The notes under the pieces were generated by a model. It searched no databases. It saw only the letters and a list, made by a program, of their open reading frames with translations, and was not told the origin of the DNA. Shown piece by piece: positions 31,913 through 43,170 of a stretch of DNA of 64,000 nucleotides. Made by a program: the position numbers and the translations under genes. Source of the DNA: Thuidium tamariscinum (Eukaryota; Streptophyta; Bryopsida; Hypnales; Thuidiaceae); NCBI GenBank assembly GCA_947034885.2, contig OX344749.2:7889501-7953500 (forward strand), read 5' to 3'. How positions within the stretch are numbered: the first letter of the stretch is position 1; the number at the start of each line of letters is the position of its first letter.

Positions 31913-32388
31913 CACTACAAGAGAAAGGGGTGTCTTAAGTATAGTTATAGAGATAAGATTTTAAATAATGACCTATTTAGGACATTTTTAGTAAGAAATA
32001 CATATCTTTTAAGGCATGTTATTAGGAAAGTTTTACTAAAAAAACATATATTTCTTACTAAAAATCTCTTAAAAAGGTCATTACTTAAAATCTTATCTCT
32101 AGGGCTATACTTAAAACACCCCATAAGAGGTTTTCTTAACATGTTGAGAGACTGTGAGTTCCCAGACTGTGGGAACTCGCTAAAAACTGTCCCAGCAGCT
32201 AATTTGATGTGGCACAGAGATTGCCACATCAGATAATAATATTTTATTAATTTTTTAAAAAAAAATTATTTTTATTTTTTTAATATTTTTTTATTCTGAC
32301 TAGCAATGTTTGGTTCACAGAATGGTGAACGAGGCTGAAATAGTCTCTCAATACCCTGAAAAAACCTCTTATGCTTTCTCTTATAATG
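31913..32388. mobile_element. CACTA-type MITE split by a family C insertion
   Basis: Left end CACTACAAGAGAAAGGGGTG, right end TTTCTCTTATAATG. GTT flanks both ends (31910-31912, 32389-32391), the 3-bp target duplication expected of CACTA elements. Long inverted arms (GAGATAAGATTTTAAATAAT against its inverse near 32080-32100) make it a foldback of about 224 bp once the 252-bp family C insert at 32122-32373 is set aside. Confidence 0.8.
32122..32373. mobile_element. Family C MITE inserted in a CACTA MITE
   Basis: CATAAGAGGTTTTC and GAAAAAACCTCTTATG are inverted ends. The interior has GAGTTCCCAGACTGTGGGAA and GATGTGGCA...TGCCACATC, shared with copies at 27817, 42525 and 53123. The interrupted host element gives the empty site directly: ACACCC meets CTTTC with no extra bases, so any target duplication is at most about one base or has decayed. 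Confidence 0.75.
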
Positions 32389-32954
32389 GTTGTTTTAGGG
32401 TACTGCTACCTCTAAAGGTATGTTTATTATATTAGAAAAAGCTCACTAGGTTCTTTATAACACTACAATTCACGACCCACAAATATGTGCTCCAAGCAAG
32501 GAATAATTCTTTTGGTGAAGAAAGGAAGTTAAGCCCCTTCAACCACTGGGCAACAAATCAGTCGGTAGTTTCTCAAAATACAACTGATCATGATTTTGTA
32601 GGAGTTTAGAAAACATCAAAATGTTTATTTTTTTGAAATAAAAGAGCCACTATCAGTAAGTTAAGTTACAGCATGGAGGCATGGAGCAACTGAAGGATGA
32701 ATTTTTCTTTGGAGTATGATTGTGGCAATTAATGAAACAAAAGAATGACTGAATAACAAGTCAGTGGGGTTTCAGAGGCCAGGCCACTAAGAGAGTAGCA
32801 ATTTTTTAATCTAATATTTTAATCTGACAACCACCCAAGAGATTGTTCCCATCTACCAGTCCCAGATTCTCAGGAGGACCATTCAAGGCAATGCAACCTG
32901 ACGATCGATTCATGAGCGGCTTTGAATGAAGTTACTTTCTCCTGCATCCGAGTC

Positions 32955-33270
32955 AAGGTAGGAGGTCCATAAAGCGACAATTTCAGGACTGGAAGTGGCT
33001 GAATTTTTGGGAGGTGAAAGATCTTGAAATATTTCTCCGTTAGTTTTTCTTGAAAGACAAGTGGAATTGGCATCTAGCCTAAGTTGTTTCATATTTTTCG
33101 GAGCTTTGTGGAATTAGTTATGAAAATTTGAAGTTGAAATGCAGTAAAGGGCTCTAAAATTGTCTACATCCTAAAATGTGCATTGTTTGTGCATTGATTG
33201 AGGCTGTAAAAAAGCAACATGAACAATAGTGTACATTTAAGGAGGTGTGCACTTTTAGAACCTCCTACTT
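32955..33270 (-). mobile_element. Family B non-autonomous element, copy 3
   Basis: Reverse orientation relative to 8797. GGTAGGAGGTCCATAAAGCG matches the inverse of the copy 1 right end. CATCTAGCCTAAGTTGTTTC and TAAAGGGCTCTAAAATTG match inverses of internal blocks. It ends AGAACCTCCTACTT. Confidence 0.7.
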
Positions 33271-34212
33271 TAATTTAACTTAATTTAGTAATGTCACCAA
33301 TTACAAGGGTGATTGCCATTCAATAACACTTATATCCTTGTGCTTTATAAATTCCATACAAAATACTAAAAAATATATTGTACATGAAGGTGTAATTTGG
33401 AACTCTAGGTGCCAAAATTGAACTTCTACATTAGATTCTAGGGAGGCATGTCACCCTACACCATTCACAAGGTAACAAGTAGCATTTTAAAAAATGAAAA
33501 TAACGTAATTTATAATGAAGGTGACCAACATTTGATATGGTGTAGATTGCACAACATAACATCACCGTTCAATATTTGTATAGAAGTCTTATTTGAATGT
33601 GACAAGAGTCTCAATAATTAAGATAGACGTTTCTACTAAAGGATGGAGCAAGCTCACATCACTAGCTCACTTGAAAAAACAAATCTTTGCTTTGTTCTAA
33701 TATTCTTTAAAGTATTTTTGGGATCCTTTTATGCTAAAAAAAACCCATTATGAATGTATGATTATAAGGGTGTCTTTCATAATAATAGGATTTATAGAGG
33801 CTATTTCCAAGTTTTCTAAGTTTTGCACTCATCAACAAAAATTGCATAGCTATAGGATAGATATTTCAAATTTAGTTTTGGAAGGATGCAAACCAATTTC
33901 CAAGGTAGTTGCCCCCAAATCATTGGATTTGTGAATGAATAGGTGCAATCTTTATTTTCAAATTACCTGTGAAAGTCATTCATCAAATATTTTTAGTTCT
34001 TCAAGTTCTAAAGACCTTGCTTTTGGATTGAGCATATACAAAATTGTGGAATTAGGTTGCCTTCACAATCAGGTTGTTTTATCCCAAGAAAGTTCCTCTA
34101 CAAGCCATCAAAGTCCATAAATACGTCTATAAATATTTCCATTCATACACATGGAGATTCACAAATTCCAAATACAACAACATCTAATTCAAAACTAGTG
34201 CATTCTTTGTAC

Positions 34213-34263
<51 letters not shown>

Positions 34264-34464
34264 GTCAAATGTGAAGAAATTAGTGTGTGGCAATCTAATT
34301 TCACTATTTAGTATAGATGATGAATATAATCAACTTTTGCATTGATGGTTTGTCTTGATAACTTCTCATTCACCTAAAAAATATGTGACAACTTTTAAAA
34401 GAACCTTTTATTTATGACTAATTTCATGAATTGAAGTACTTTGTAACAATGATGCGTAGGAGGC
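33271..34464. other. AT-rich spacer
   Basis: No recognised gene. Several open frames of 60-80 codons occur, but none resembles a family I know. A TA microsatellite lies at 34215-34262. Confidence 0.35.
34215..34262. repeat. (TA)n microsatellite
   Basis: About 24 uninterrupted TA units; an uninterrupted tract this long usually means a high mutation rate. Confidence 0.97.
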
Positions 34465-34830
34465 AATCCATTCTTCATCACCCTTCCATTTTGGCATTAT
34501 AGGAGTTTGTCTTTCTGTGCACTGAAGATGAATAGTGATTAATTATGATGTAGTTCCAAACATAGTTGTAGCACATTATTATTGGTTACAAGTCTCTTGA
34601 TATTGGAACCAACCCTTGGTCAACTTTGCAACTAGCCCTTCGTTAGAAATGAAAAGACCTATATGACCAAAGTGGGATGAGCTCAATCTTGAGTAAAAAA
34701 ATTCATGGTAATTTTGTTTTGAGAAATAGACTAATTTTGAAAAAATTCTAAAATCCTTTTCAAACCTATTTATGTGCATGATAAAAATTTCCCGTCAACC
34801 TACCTGCACTCTATATATGCTCTATTGCTA
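34465..34830. repeat. Dispersed repeat L, copy 1
   Basis: Shares ordered blocks with 42795-43170 in the same orientation, such as CAACTAGCCCTTCGTTAGAA (CAACTAGCCTTTAGTTGGAA there), CCTATATGA, AAAATTCATGGTAATTTT and TTTGCACTCC/CCTGCACTCT. The class is unknown. No terminal repeats are seen. Confidence 0.55.
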
Positions 34831-35179
34831 AAGTAGTTGGAGATGGGTTGCCTTGCCTAATCCAAAAAAAAAGCCCTAAATGTACCAAAATAAAATCAAG
34901 AAAGGGGCTCATGACTTCACTTCAGTAAGTTAAGGACGTACGACCCGGCTAAAGTCCTCCGAGGCGGTGCCCCATTTCAAGACTTCCGAACCTTGATGTC
35001 AGGCCTGGCAGGCCATTCAAATCAGCCCCACCCAAAGGCATGGCAGTGATGAATGCAAGTCGCGTCAACGACACCCAACCCCTCCGTCACTCACTGCTCT
35101 GATGGGTATGCAGTAGTAACTAGTAAGTAGTACTGCCCCCCTCCGACCAGGGGATGGATGAAGAAGGCCCGCACTCCGG
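34831..35179. other. GC-richer flank upstream of the WRC gene
   Basis: Contains CGACCCGGCTAAAGTCC, GGCCTGGCAGGCC and other unique sequence. No gene is recognised. It is probably distal promoter or spacer. Confidence 0.35.
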
Positions 35180-35470
35180 CGAATGTCGTCCCTCCTCCCA
35201 GTCGGGCGAATGAAATGACGAATCAGGCGACGAAGGTCGTCCCTCCTCCCACTCCGACGAATGAAATAACGAATCAGGCGACGAAGGTCGTCCCTCCTTC
35301 CACTCCGACGAATGAAATAACGAATCAGGTGACGAATGTCGACCCTCCTTCCACTCCGACGAATGAAAAAAGAATCAAAAGGCGAATGTTGTCCCTTCTC
35401 CTAGTACGATGAATGAAATAACGAATCAAGCGACGAATGTCATCCCTCGTCCCACTCCGACGAATCCAAG
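35180..35470 (+). repeat. 51-bp minisatellite with coding-like period
   Basis: Units start at 35180, 35231, 35282, 35333, 35383 and 35434; unit 4 is 50 bp, the others 51. The shared core is CCACTCCGACGAATGAAATA. From ATG at 35158 the frame runs through about four units as a 17-residue repeat (VVPPPTPTNEITNQATK type), then is lost in later units. It lies about 0.5 kb upstream of the WRC gene. Confidence 0.85.
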
Positions 35471-35723
35471 AATGAAACTACCTACTCTGGAAGTCCAAAT
35501 ATACTACAGAATGGGTGCAGCTGAAGAATGCAATGCATAATAAACTCGTCCCTATTTAAAAAAAGAAACTAAGGGACCACGGGAATGGGTGTGGCCACAG
35601 TAAATATGGTGATTTGATTTTCAGATCAGTGAGGGATGGAAGAACAGAAGGAGAGACGAACGAGGTTCATCTGTCTGTAGGCAGCGACGGATGAAATAAT
35701 GCTGATGCGGGGCCCACCCCATA

Positions 35724-35936
35724 ATGAAGCCCTCCATTGCCTCGTGTGAACGCGACTTTTTCGAGGGGAGACTGACAAGGCCGCTTTCCTTTGGCTTTCG
35801 TTGGTTGCCTTTCTCTTCCTCCTCGCTCTCGCTGCATCGTCGTCGTCGTTTGTCTCCCCCCAGCACTTCTTCTTCTTCTTCTTCTCCGCTCGTGGTTGGT
35901 GTGGCTTGGCTTGGCTTCACTTCCGTTTGTTCATGA
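35724..35936 (+). CDS. Upstream ORF in the WRC gene leader
   Basis: A 70-codon frame, ATG at 35724 to a stop 40 bp before the WRC start at 35977. Ser-rich because of CTT/TCC repeats (the TTC run near 35868-35882). If the transcript starts near the TATTTAAA at about 35551, as inferred, this frame would lie in its 5' UTR. It may act as a translation-dampening upstream ORF rather than make a stable protein. The minus strand is also open here with acidic and basic runs, which reflects the simple sequence. Confidence 0.3.
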   Translation: MKPSIASCERDFFEGRLTRPLSFGFRWLPFSSSSLSLHRRRRLSPPSTSSSSSSPLVVGVAWLGFTSVCS

Positions 35937-35976
35937 TCTCTAGCCTCGACGTCGCTCAAAATCTTCCCCTTGCGCC

Positions 35977-38772
35977 ATGAAAATCCGCCGCAAGTCGGAG
36001 AAGGCGACTCGGGGGTCGAGCGGGGTGGACGGCGTGCCGCCGTTGCATACGCTCATCACCTGCACGTACCAGAAGCTGTTTAAGAAGGATGGCTTGATGT
36101 TGGTGGGTGGACACACCAATGGAGCGCCAACAACAAATGCTGCCCATGGAGGGGGGGTGACGCTGGGTCATGGAACGAGCGACCACAAATCTCATCGTCA
36201 TGAGCGGGGGAACTCATGGGGAGTGCGGGTGAGTCGTCGTTGTCGTCGGCAAAGCTCACTTAGCTTTCCAAGTCATGGTTCTCTTACAATTGGGGTCCAT
36301 GGGGGATATTCTCATGACGCGGAAGGATTACTCGTGGTGGAGATTGCGTGGTGATGGTGGAGATTGCTTGCTTTGGTGATTGCATGGCGGAGCTGGAGTT
36401 GAATGTCGACTTGAGTTCGCGCGCTCGTCATGGCATTTGTTTGGTTTGGGTTTGTATTCATGGCAGAGTTGTGACGAAATTAGATTGTTTGTTGGGTTTC
36501 CATTTTTGAGGGGATGCATTGTAGTGGCATGGCTTCAGTACTGAGTCTTGGAGGTCATGAGAATATTGGTATCTTAAGGTCATGGATTCATGGCTTTCGC
36601 GCGTCGTGTATCTGCAAGGAGCGGGGTTTAACGAAATGCGAGCGTGCTGTCCAGTCTGTCTGCACGGGTGGTTACGTTCTCCTGGAGCTTGTTTCATGAG
36701 ATTGGGGGCGCCATGAGTATAAATTTCTCACACGTCGTGAGGAGGAGGATCGAGTTTAGATAGCACTGATGGGAGGGAATTAATTAATGGCTGGGTGGTG
36801 TGGTGGAATGGGGGTTTGCAGGAGATAAAGCTGGAGATCCCAGTGGGCGGAGCGCACGAGGCGAGGAGTCGTGACGGGGATGGGCCTGATGATTCGACGA
36901 CGGCGCAGGAGGATCTGCACGAAGCGCGCACGAATCCGCTCCTTCCCAAGCGACGCAAGGTCAAGAGCACGCGATACGCGGTACTGTCTTGTGCCTTTCC
37001 TCATGACCTGCTTGTACATGCTCGCAATGTCGATTGGAGATGTCTTTGTGGTCACGGGGTGAATCAAACCTCTGCCAGGGTTTCATGACTTGGTGGGCTC
37101 GTCATGGATTGTTTTCCTCCCGCGGTCGTAGTTGTCGTCGTGCAGTCCTGACATTGAATACGAAAGCCATAGCTTAGAACACAAGGAATGGACGGGAACT
37201 CATGTTGAAGACCACGCTTGACCGAGACTGTTGCGATGGCCATGATAGGAGGCTGGAAAAATGATTGAGGGGCCTGTGAAGAAGATTCTTTGGATCTCAG
37301 ATTAAGGCACATTTAAGGGGTCGAAAGTCTCTGCATGAGCTTCTGGCTGGGCGGTCAATCTAGTCCATGAAATAATCGGTAACGGCTAGTTCCAACCCGA
37401 ATGTGATCACCGACTGCCCATGTAGTTACGAATCGGAAGCTTTAGGTTGTAGTATGAGCTTGCCAGTCTGCAAGTTTGTTCAGCAAACGAGTAAACAGAT
37501 CCGATCTCTAGGCGGAAACTCGATCTTTTCAACCGTAGTTGTGCAATGTGTGCCCTTTTTATTTCTCCTTCTTGAACCGGTTATCTGGAAGAGCGTGTAA
37601 GCTTGCCTTCGAAACGCTGATCAATCTTGTAGTGGACCTTGCCCGTCAATTGTCACAGTACTCTTGTGTTGGCTGACAGGAATTTTCCGACAAATTCTCT
37701 GAGGAGATCGTTAACGTGAAACCCCCCAGTACTAAACCCGAAAAGAGGTACGAGCTCGAGTTTTTATCAAGTTTGTAACTTTCTTTCCAATTCAAACTTC
37801 TGAGTTAGGACAAGAGTTTTACCAATCTGATGCAGCCAGTTGCATTCAATCGCTTCTGTGGATTTCTTCCTCTTCCCTACCATGAGTTTTCAGATTCATC
37901 CTTCAGCGCTTGCATGGATGGCTTTGTGCTTGGAATGCAGATATGAAAATAGATCTGTAATACCCTAAAATTTCATGTCTTACTGCTTTGAGATTGATTA
38001 ACTTGAGTCAAATTCCGTCTCATTCAGATCTCGGAACATCGACAATGCGGGCATCCTCACTGGCGATGCCCTAGCCGAGTACAACAACGCACTGGCGAAT
38101 TCAAAGGAAGCTTTGATTGCTTCGATCTTCTACGTGTTTGACACACTGGGTAAGAGCGGTCTCACCGCCAGCGAAGTCGTAGCCATCATGTTGGAGCAAA
38201 CCCTTCCCGGTCTCAAGGAAGGCGGCGCCAGACACACCGTGCAAGTGGCGAACGTCCTCCGACGGTCCCGTCATTTCCTTTCCATTGGCAACAAGCAATA
38301 CCTCCCATGCTCCGTCTCTGAGGATCCAATTGCAAGCAGGAAGCACGGCAGGCACGGGCAAGGCAGCAGCAGGAGCAAGCCCGGCTACCCGGTGTGCAAG
38401 CTTTACGACGGCAGCGGCTGGTTCTGTCCTCGGGAAGCACAGACAGGATTCTCCTTGTGCGCTCATCATCTGGACTCCATCAACAGACCCGTGAGCCATT
38501 GCCCCGTCGTGCCATTACAACCCCAATCCCAATCCCAAGTCCCTTCATCGAGACTCCAAGACTCCAAGACTCCAAGTCTCCAAGGCGGCTCTCCTCCAAG
38601 ACTCTCGAGTTCCAGCTTCGATTTGGGAAGCCAAGGGGAACCCGAGTCGGACTCGGATCGTGAAGACAGTGAGGACACTGGGCCGGCTCTGGCGAAATGG
38701 GGTCGAGACCGCACGCCAGGGTCAGCGCCCAACCAGAAACGGAAGATGCTTTCGCTCTGTTCCATCAAGTAG
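35977..38772 (+). CDS. WRC zinc-finger protein with winged-helix-like domain
   Basis: Probable nuclear regulator of unknown target. Exons: 35977-36228, 36822-36980, 37680-37747 and 38028-38772, in phase with GT..AG borders, 407 residues. The N-terminus is basic (MKIRRKSEKATRG). LLPKRRKVKSTRY at 124-136 is a nuclear localisation signal. Residues about 180-262 (KEALIASIFYVFDTLGKSGL, then SEVVAIMLEQ to SRHFLSIGNKQYLPC) look like a helix-rich winged-helix domain. Residues 283-307 fit exactly the plant WRC finger C-x9-C-x10-C-x2-H (Cys283, Cys293, Cys304, His307), with W-F-C replacing W-R-C. The tail is Ser/Pro/Gln-rich, then acidic (ESDSDREDSEDTG), ending KRKMLSLCSIK. The domain pair is known in uncharacterised plant proteins; the gene has no symbol I can give. 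Confidence 0.88.
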
Positions 38773-40590
38773 ACGGATGGGTGTCAATCTTGTTCGGCCT
38801 TGAAGGGTGAGTGGAGTTCACTTAGACGGATGTGTGTGCTTTGTAGTCGTCGTAGAAAAACAACATTGACAATTTAATTAGTTGAATGATTCTTGTACAT
38901 TTCCAGTCATTTCAAATTGCTTGTACGAACACATTTGGAAAAGTTCTGTGTCACCAATAACCTATGATTGATTTTTTGTGTGTTGCCACTAACCTTGCAC
39001 CCCTTTTCAGTGGCTTCACTTGTAATAGAATATTTTTCACTGCAGAAACTCATAGCTGTGTTTTACAACTTTTTTTTCTTGAAGCTTCCTAGATGATTCA
39101 TTCTGCTCCTCAAGATAAGGGAGTGATTCTTTCAAGTTTATTGCTTCTTATTCGGTATATATGAATTGCAGCTTGAGTCATTTAGTAGCTAAGCTAGTCA
39201 AAGATCTGGTGAAATCAGTACGAGTCTATGGTGGCGTGCTTAACAAGGTTGGGTTGGTGGATTTGCTTGAATATATGGTGATCTAACGTAGAAGGCGGGC
39301 TACTGGTAGAAATCAGGACGAGTAGAGAATTGCCAAGTCTGCAGTGGTTGAGTTTCTTATGATCTATTCCTCTCGAGCTTTAGAAAAATGGATTTGTGCA
39401 TCATGGAGTTTGTTCCGCGGGTGAAAGATTCTCACCAAAAGCATGCTCACCTGGAGTGTGGCATTAGAATTGTTGTTTAAGTTATAAGTTTATATGCACT
39501 GGATCGCTGGACGAGGGACGGACTGTCAATGCTTCAATGCAACTTATTTTTGCGCTGCGTAGCATTAATTAGCGATGCAAAAGGTTCCATCAATAGAGAG
39601 GAGGTAGAATGTTTTGGAGTTGTTACTGTTAATACGTAGTGGTTGGCTAATGAATTGGAGAATTTAAGGTAAGATAATCCATCCATTGTGGTGGTCACTT
39701 AAATGATTCAAACTTGGGTTTTGCAAAATAACAAGCAAATCAAGGAATATTACATATGTGTTTTGTTTTATCCTTGATGAAGCAAGTAGATGAATTGGTG
39801 GTGGTGAAAGTAAAAACAAAATAATAGCTTTTCATTGTGGACCATAGAGGAGCTATCTTTCCATTTTGGATGCTAATTGTGGGGCTCTACTAATTACCAA
39901 CTCTATTGTTATGACAACTCAAATATGTTCTTTAAAGATTGTGGAAAAAGAAGTGAATTACTTGCCCATGTGTATTAGCTTTGTGGCTTCAATTGTGGAA
40001 TCCATGAAATGGTCTAATTTGAAGCCCAATTCCAACCCTTTCAACTACAAATTCCCACTCAGACATGTTTCTTATACAAACTTTATACAATCTTCATTTC
40101 ATTAGGATATCTCAACAAAGTGGAATTAGCTTTGAGTTGGGATTGTAATTGAGTTAGGGGCCATTTGGGGTCATCCTTCTTCACATTAGCTTTGTGAAGT
40201 CAAGGGTTATGATAGATAAATCTTTGAACTAGAGGACATTGACAATTAAATGCAAAACTCAAAATTCATAATTTCATACTTTCTCCAAGTTTGTGAACAA
40301 TATACCTTTTTTGTAAATGAATTCTAGAGATAGTTTGCTACCATTGATCATGGATAACCTTACATCATTGACTAGATAGAAGAAGGGTTGTTATCAGTAA
40401 CTCGTTTAATCCTTTGCTAAATGTGAATCCTTGATCAACAATATCTACATATAAGTTAGTTACTCAGTCTCCAACACAAATATCATTCATCTTCTGAGTT
40501 CCGGTAATTCAGTGCAGATTGATAACAGAAAATAAATGAATCCCCCATAAACTGTATTGATCTGGATTTGTACAACCCACAATCTATTAA
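38773..40590. other. 3' flank and spacer, nothing recognised
   Basis: The first 150 bp are probably the 3' UTR of the WRC gene. The rest is mixed-composition spacer without a credible gene. Confidence 0.4.
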
Positions 40591-40786
40591 ACCCTGATGG
40601 TCCGGGCACATATTCAACGTGCCGAAAACCTGTCTACGCCTAGTCGGCTACCTTTACTACCCAATTACAAGTCTATCAAGTTCAGGTCCTCATCTGACAT
40701 GACTGACAGCAATCTATCGTGCCCATCACTCGAGTCAAATCTGGAGGCAATAATGGGAATGCTAGTCTGCGGTTGGCTGGCTAGTG

Positions 40787-41078
40787 TAAAGTTTACGCTT
40801 CCATCAAATTCCCATCATCGAACCTTCAATGGCACGGGCAATGGCACAAGGACTACCGCAAATTAAACAGTACTTGAAAACATCTCTGTTAATTCTACCA
40901 TTCCTGGATCTACAGCAAAGTTCATTAAGGTAGCCAACTCTATGAATTTCTTGCTACACGAGCTTGGGACCCAGGCTGTGCTGACGACGACGACGACGAC
41001 GACCGTGTGCAAAATTTACACTTGAATTCATGCCTCGATCGAACCTTCATTGGAACGACGACTGACGCAAATTCCGGT
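40787..41078. repeat. Direct duplication of about 75 bp, spacing about 220 bp
   Basis: AAGTTTACGCTTCCATCAAA...CATCGAACCTTCAATGG at 40787-40866 recurs as AAATTTACACTTGAATTCAT...GATCGAACCTTCATTGG at 41009-41078, both followed by GACnACnGCAAATT. A (GAC)n run at 40981-41003 lies between them. On the minus strand just beyond copy 1 a C-terminus-like frame (DSSDGHDRLLSVMSDEDL, 40650-40740) is seen; its status is unknown. Confidence 0.55.
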
Positions 41079-41836
41079 TTACAGTGGGATTGCAGGTTCT
41101 GAGGTAGCAAAACCCAATTGCTTACTAGCTGTAGGAGCTTGCAAACGATTAAGATCGGAAACGTTCAGTTCATCATAAGCAAGTTTCATTGGAAAACTGC
41201 GACGACGACGACGAACTGGCATTTGCAGGCTAATTTGGGAGCCCGCTGCTCGATCCAAGGAGCGGTTGAACCGGGGATCCAAGTGATGAAGTAATTAGTA
41301 TATTGGTGCTTGGGTTGCTTCATTATATAATTATCGGGTCTGAAATGTGAAAGTCTAGGTAAGCTTAACCCGAACTGTGTCGCTGTGTAGCAGAAATGTT
41401 CGTGTTGCAGGAATTCCGGGTAACCCGGAATGTCTTCCTCAAGTGGGCGATGAACGGCGTAGCCACTGCGGTTCCTAAACTAGCCAGTCCAAATTATACT
41501 TCTCAAGTCTGAAGTATTCGACAGTTCTTCGATCATCACAATGCCGTAGATCGAATCGACTGAATCATTGATTAGGGCTCCTTGCTGGAACATCGAGAAG
41601 TCTGCCTGTGAGCTTGCAATCAATCGCGAAAGTTCAAATTCAAGAGCTTGCTCATATTCGGTCACTGCAGAATTGAAGCCCGTTCGGACTTTGGAAGCGC
41701 AAATGAAGAGCATCCGCAATTCCGCATCGACTTGCCAAGGGGCGGACACTTTGAATGAGAAGAGCTCCGGGTCCCTCAAGATATTCTCATGGTAACCAAT
41801 CCCAATATTTTTTTTTCTTAAGGTAGGACCACCCAT
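41079..41836 (-). CDS. Two-exon gene of unknown function
   Basis: Exon 1 41836-41500 and exon 2 41245-41079, joined in phase with GT..AG borders, give 167 residues if the ATG at 41836 is the start. The first exon reads as convincing soluble protein (DPELFSFKVSAPWQVDAELR, ICASKVRTGFNSAVTEYEQA, EFELSRLIASSQADFSMFQQ). The second exon carries a run of five arginines encoded by a (CGT)n tract and ends TSEPAIPL. I recognise no family. The start may lie further upstream in an unseen exon, since the region just before the ATG is AT-rich and not coding. It could also be a partial gene copy. Confidence 0.4.
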
Positions 41837-41889
41837 AACCAATTGCTTGAGGTATTCTAGACAGAATGTGTTAAAATATGAGGTAAAGT

Positions 41890-42524
41890 AAATACATAGA
41901 GAAGTAGGAAGATAGAAATGAGGGAGATAGACAAGCTTAGAGTGGATTTACAAGAAATTTTATAAGGCAAAAGTTAGTCTAAATGTATATCCAACCTATA
42001 GGGTGTTCTAAAAGTGTCTAGTAAGTTAGTACTAGATAAATTGTTGTTCATTGAGGCATGGAAAATGACAAACATGTCGGAGCTTCCTATTAGATAGTTT
42101 AACATTATAACCATTCCAAATTAAAAGTACCGAAATGAATCCTAACTTCTCTTACAATTCAACCACCCTACTTATTGCTAATGGGGTTGTGGTTGGAAAT
42201 GGATGTTCCTACATAAGGGAACAATAATCCTTTTGTTGTCCCCATAAATATTCATAAAATAATATTTTGATGGATGTCAAAATACATGTCTTTTTTTAAG
42301 TATTTGGCAAATTTCACCCCAAAAAAACAAAATTGTTCAATTCTTGTGAGTAAAGCAATGGTCCTTGTGATCTTTATCCTAGATTTTACTTGGTGATTGA
42401 TCAATTGACTATCTATGGAAGCACATATAGTGAGTGTAGGGTAGGCATAAGAATTTTGAGGGCTCCTCAAAAAATAGATATAATCTTTTGGGGTGTCAAA
42501 TTTGGCTAGTGCCAATGTGGATGT
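41890..42524. other. AT-rich spacer, nothing recognised
   Basis: No gene or delimited element. Confidence 0.35.
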
Positions 42525-42774
42525 CATTAGATGTTTTTTCAGAGATTAGAAGACTGTTTTAGGCCCGTTCCCAATGCTGGGAATAGTCAAAATTTTAAAA
42601 AATTAAAAAATTAAAACTTCTTTTATTTTATTTTTAAATTAAATTTTTTTTTAATTATTATAATCTGACTTGGCAGTCTCTTGGCCATGTTAGATCGCAG
42701 ATGTGGTAGCATTCCTCAGCATTCCCACAATCAGGAACTCGCAATCTTGTTACTAGCAGAAAAAACATCTAATG
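42525..42774. mobile_element. Family C MITE
   Basis: 250 bp with ends CATTAGATGTTTTTTC and GAAAAAACATCTAATG, a perfect 16-bp inverted repeat. It contains CGTTCCCAATGCTGGGAA and AGGAACTCGCAATCTTG. The perfect ends suggest a young copy. Confidence 0.8.
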
Positions 42775-42794
42775 CCTAAGCCTTCTTTATTAGA

Positions 42795-43170
42795 GGCAAT
42801 TCATTCTTAATCACCTCCCATTCTACTAGCAAGGGTAGGGTGGTCTATTTTTTATTAGTTTTGTTGCATTATAATTGAGAACAATACTCCCGCTTAGTAA
42901 GGTAGTACATAGCAATGAAGTACTTTTAATTGCTGCTACATTTTTTCTATTATAATAATGAAGCACCCTCAATTTTACAACTAGCCTTTAGTTGGAAATA
43001 AAATTACCTATATGATTAGTATGCGATGAATAAAATCTTCACCTAGAAAATTCATGATAATTTTATTTTGGAAAAGAAAATTCTAAAAAATAAGGAATGC
43101 TTTCAAATCTATTCTTGTACATGGGGAAATTTTTTTCCTTCAAGACATTTGCACTCCATGTTTGCTCAAT
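42795..43170. repeat. Dispersed repeat L, copy 2
   Basis: Direct-orientation relative of 34465-34830 (see that entry for shared blocks). Confidence 0.55.

Noticed and set aside
35621-35959. 112-codon minus-strand frame with Glu runs and basic runs opposite the WRC leader
   Set aside because: It is the mirror of CTT/TCC and CGT simple sequence in the 5' leader and begins with a non-ATG codon. It has no independent support.
38101-38499. 132-codon minus-strand frame inside the WRC gene
   Set aside because: It is the opposite strand of exon 4, which encodes the winged-helix and WRC regions.
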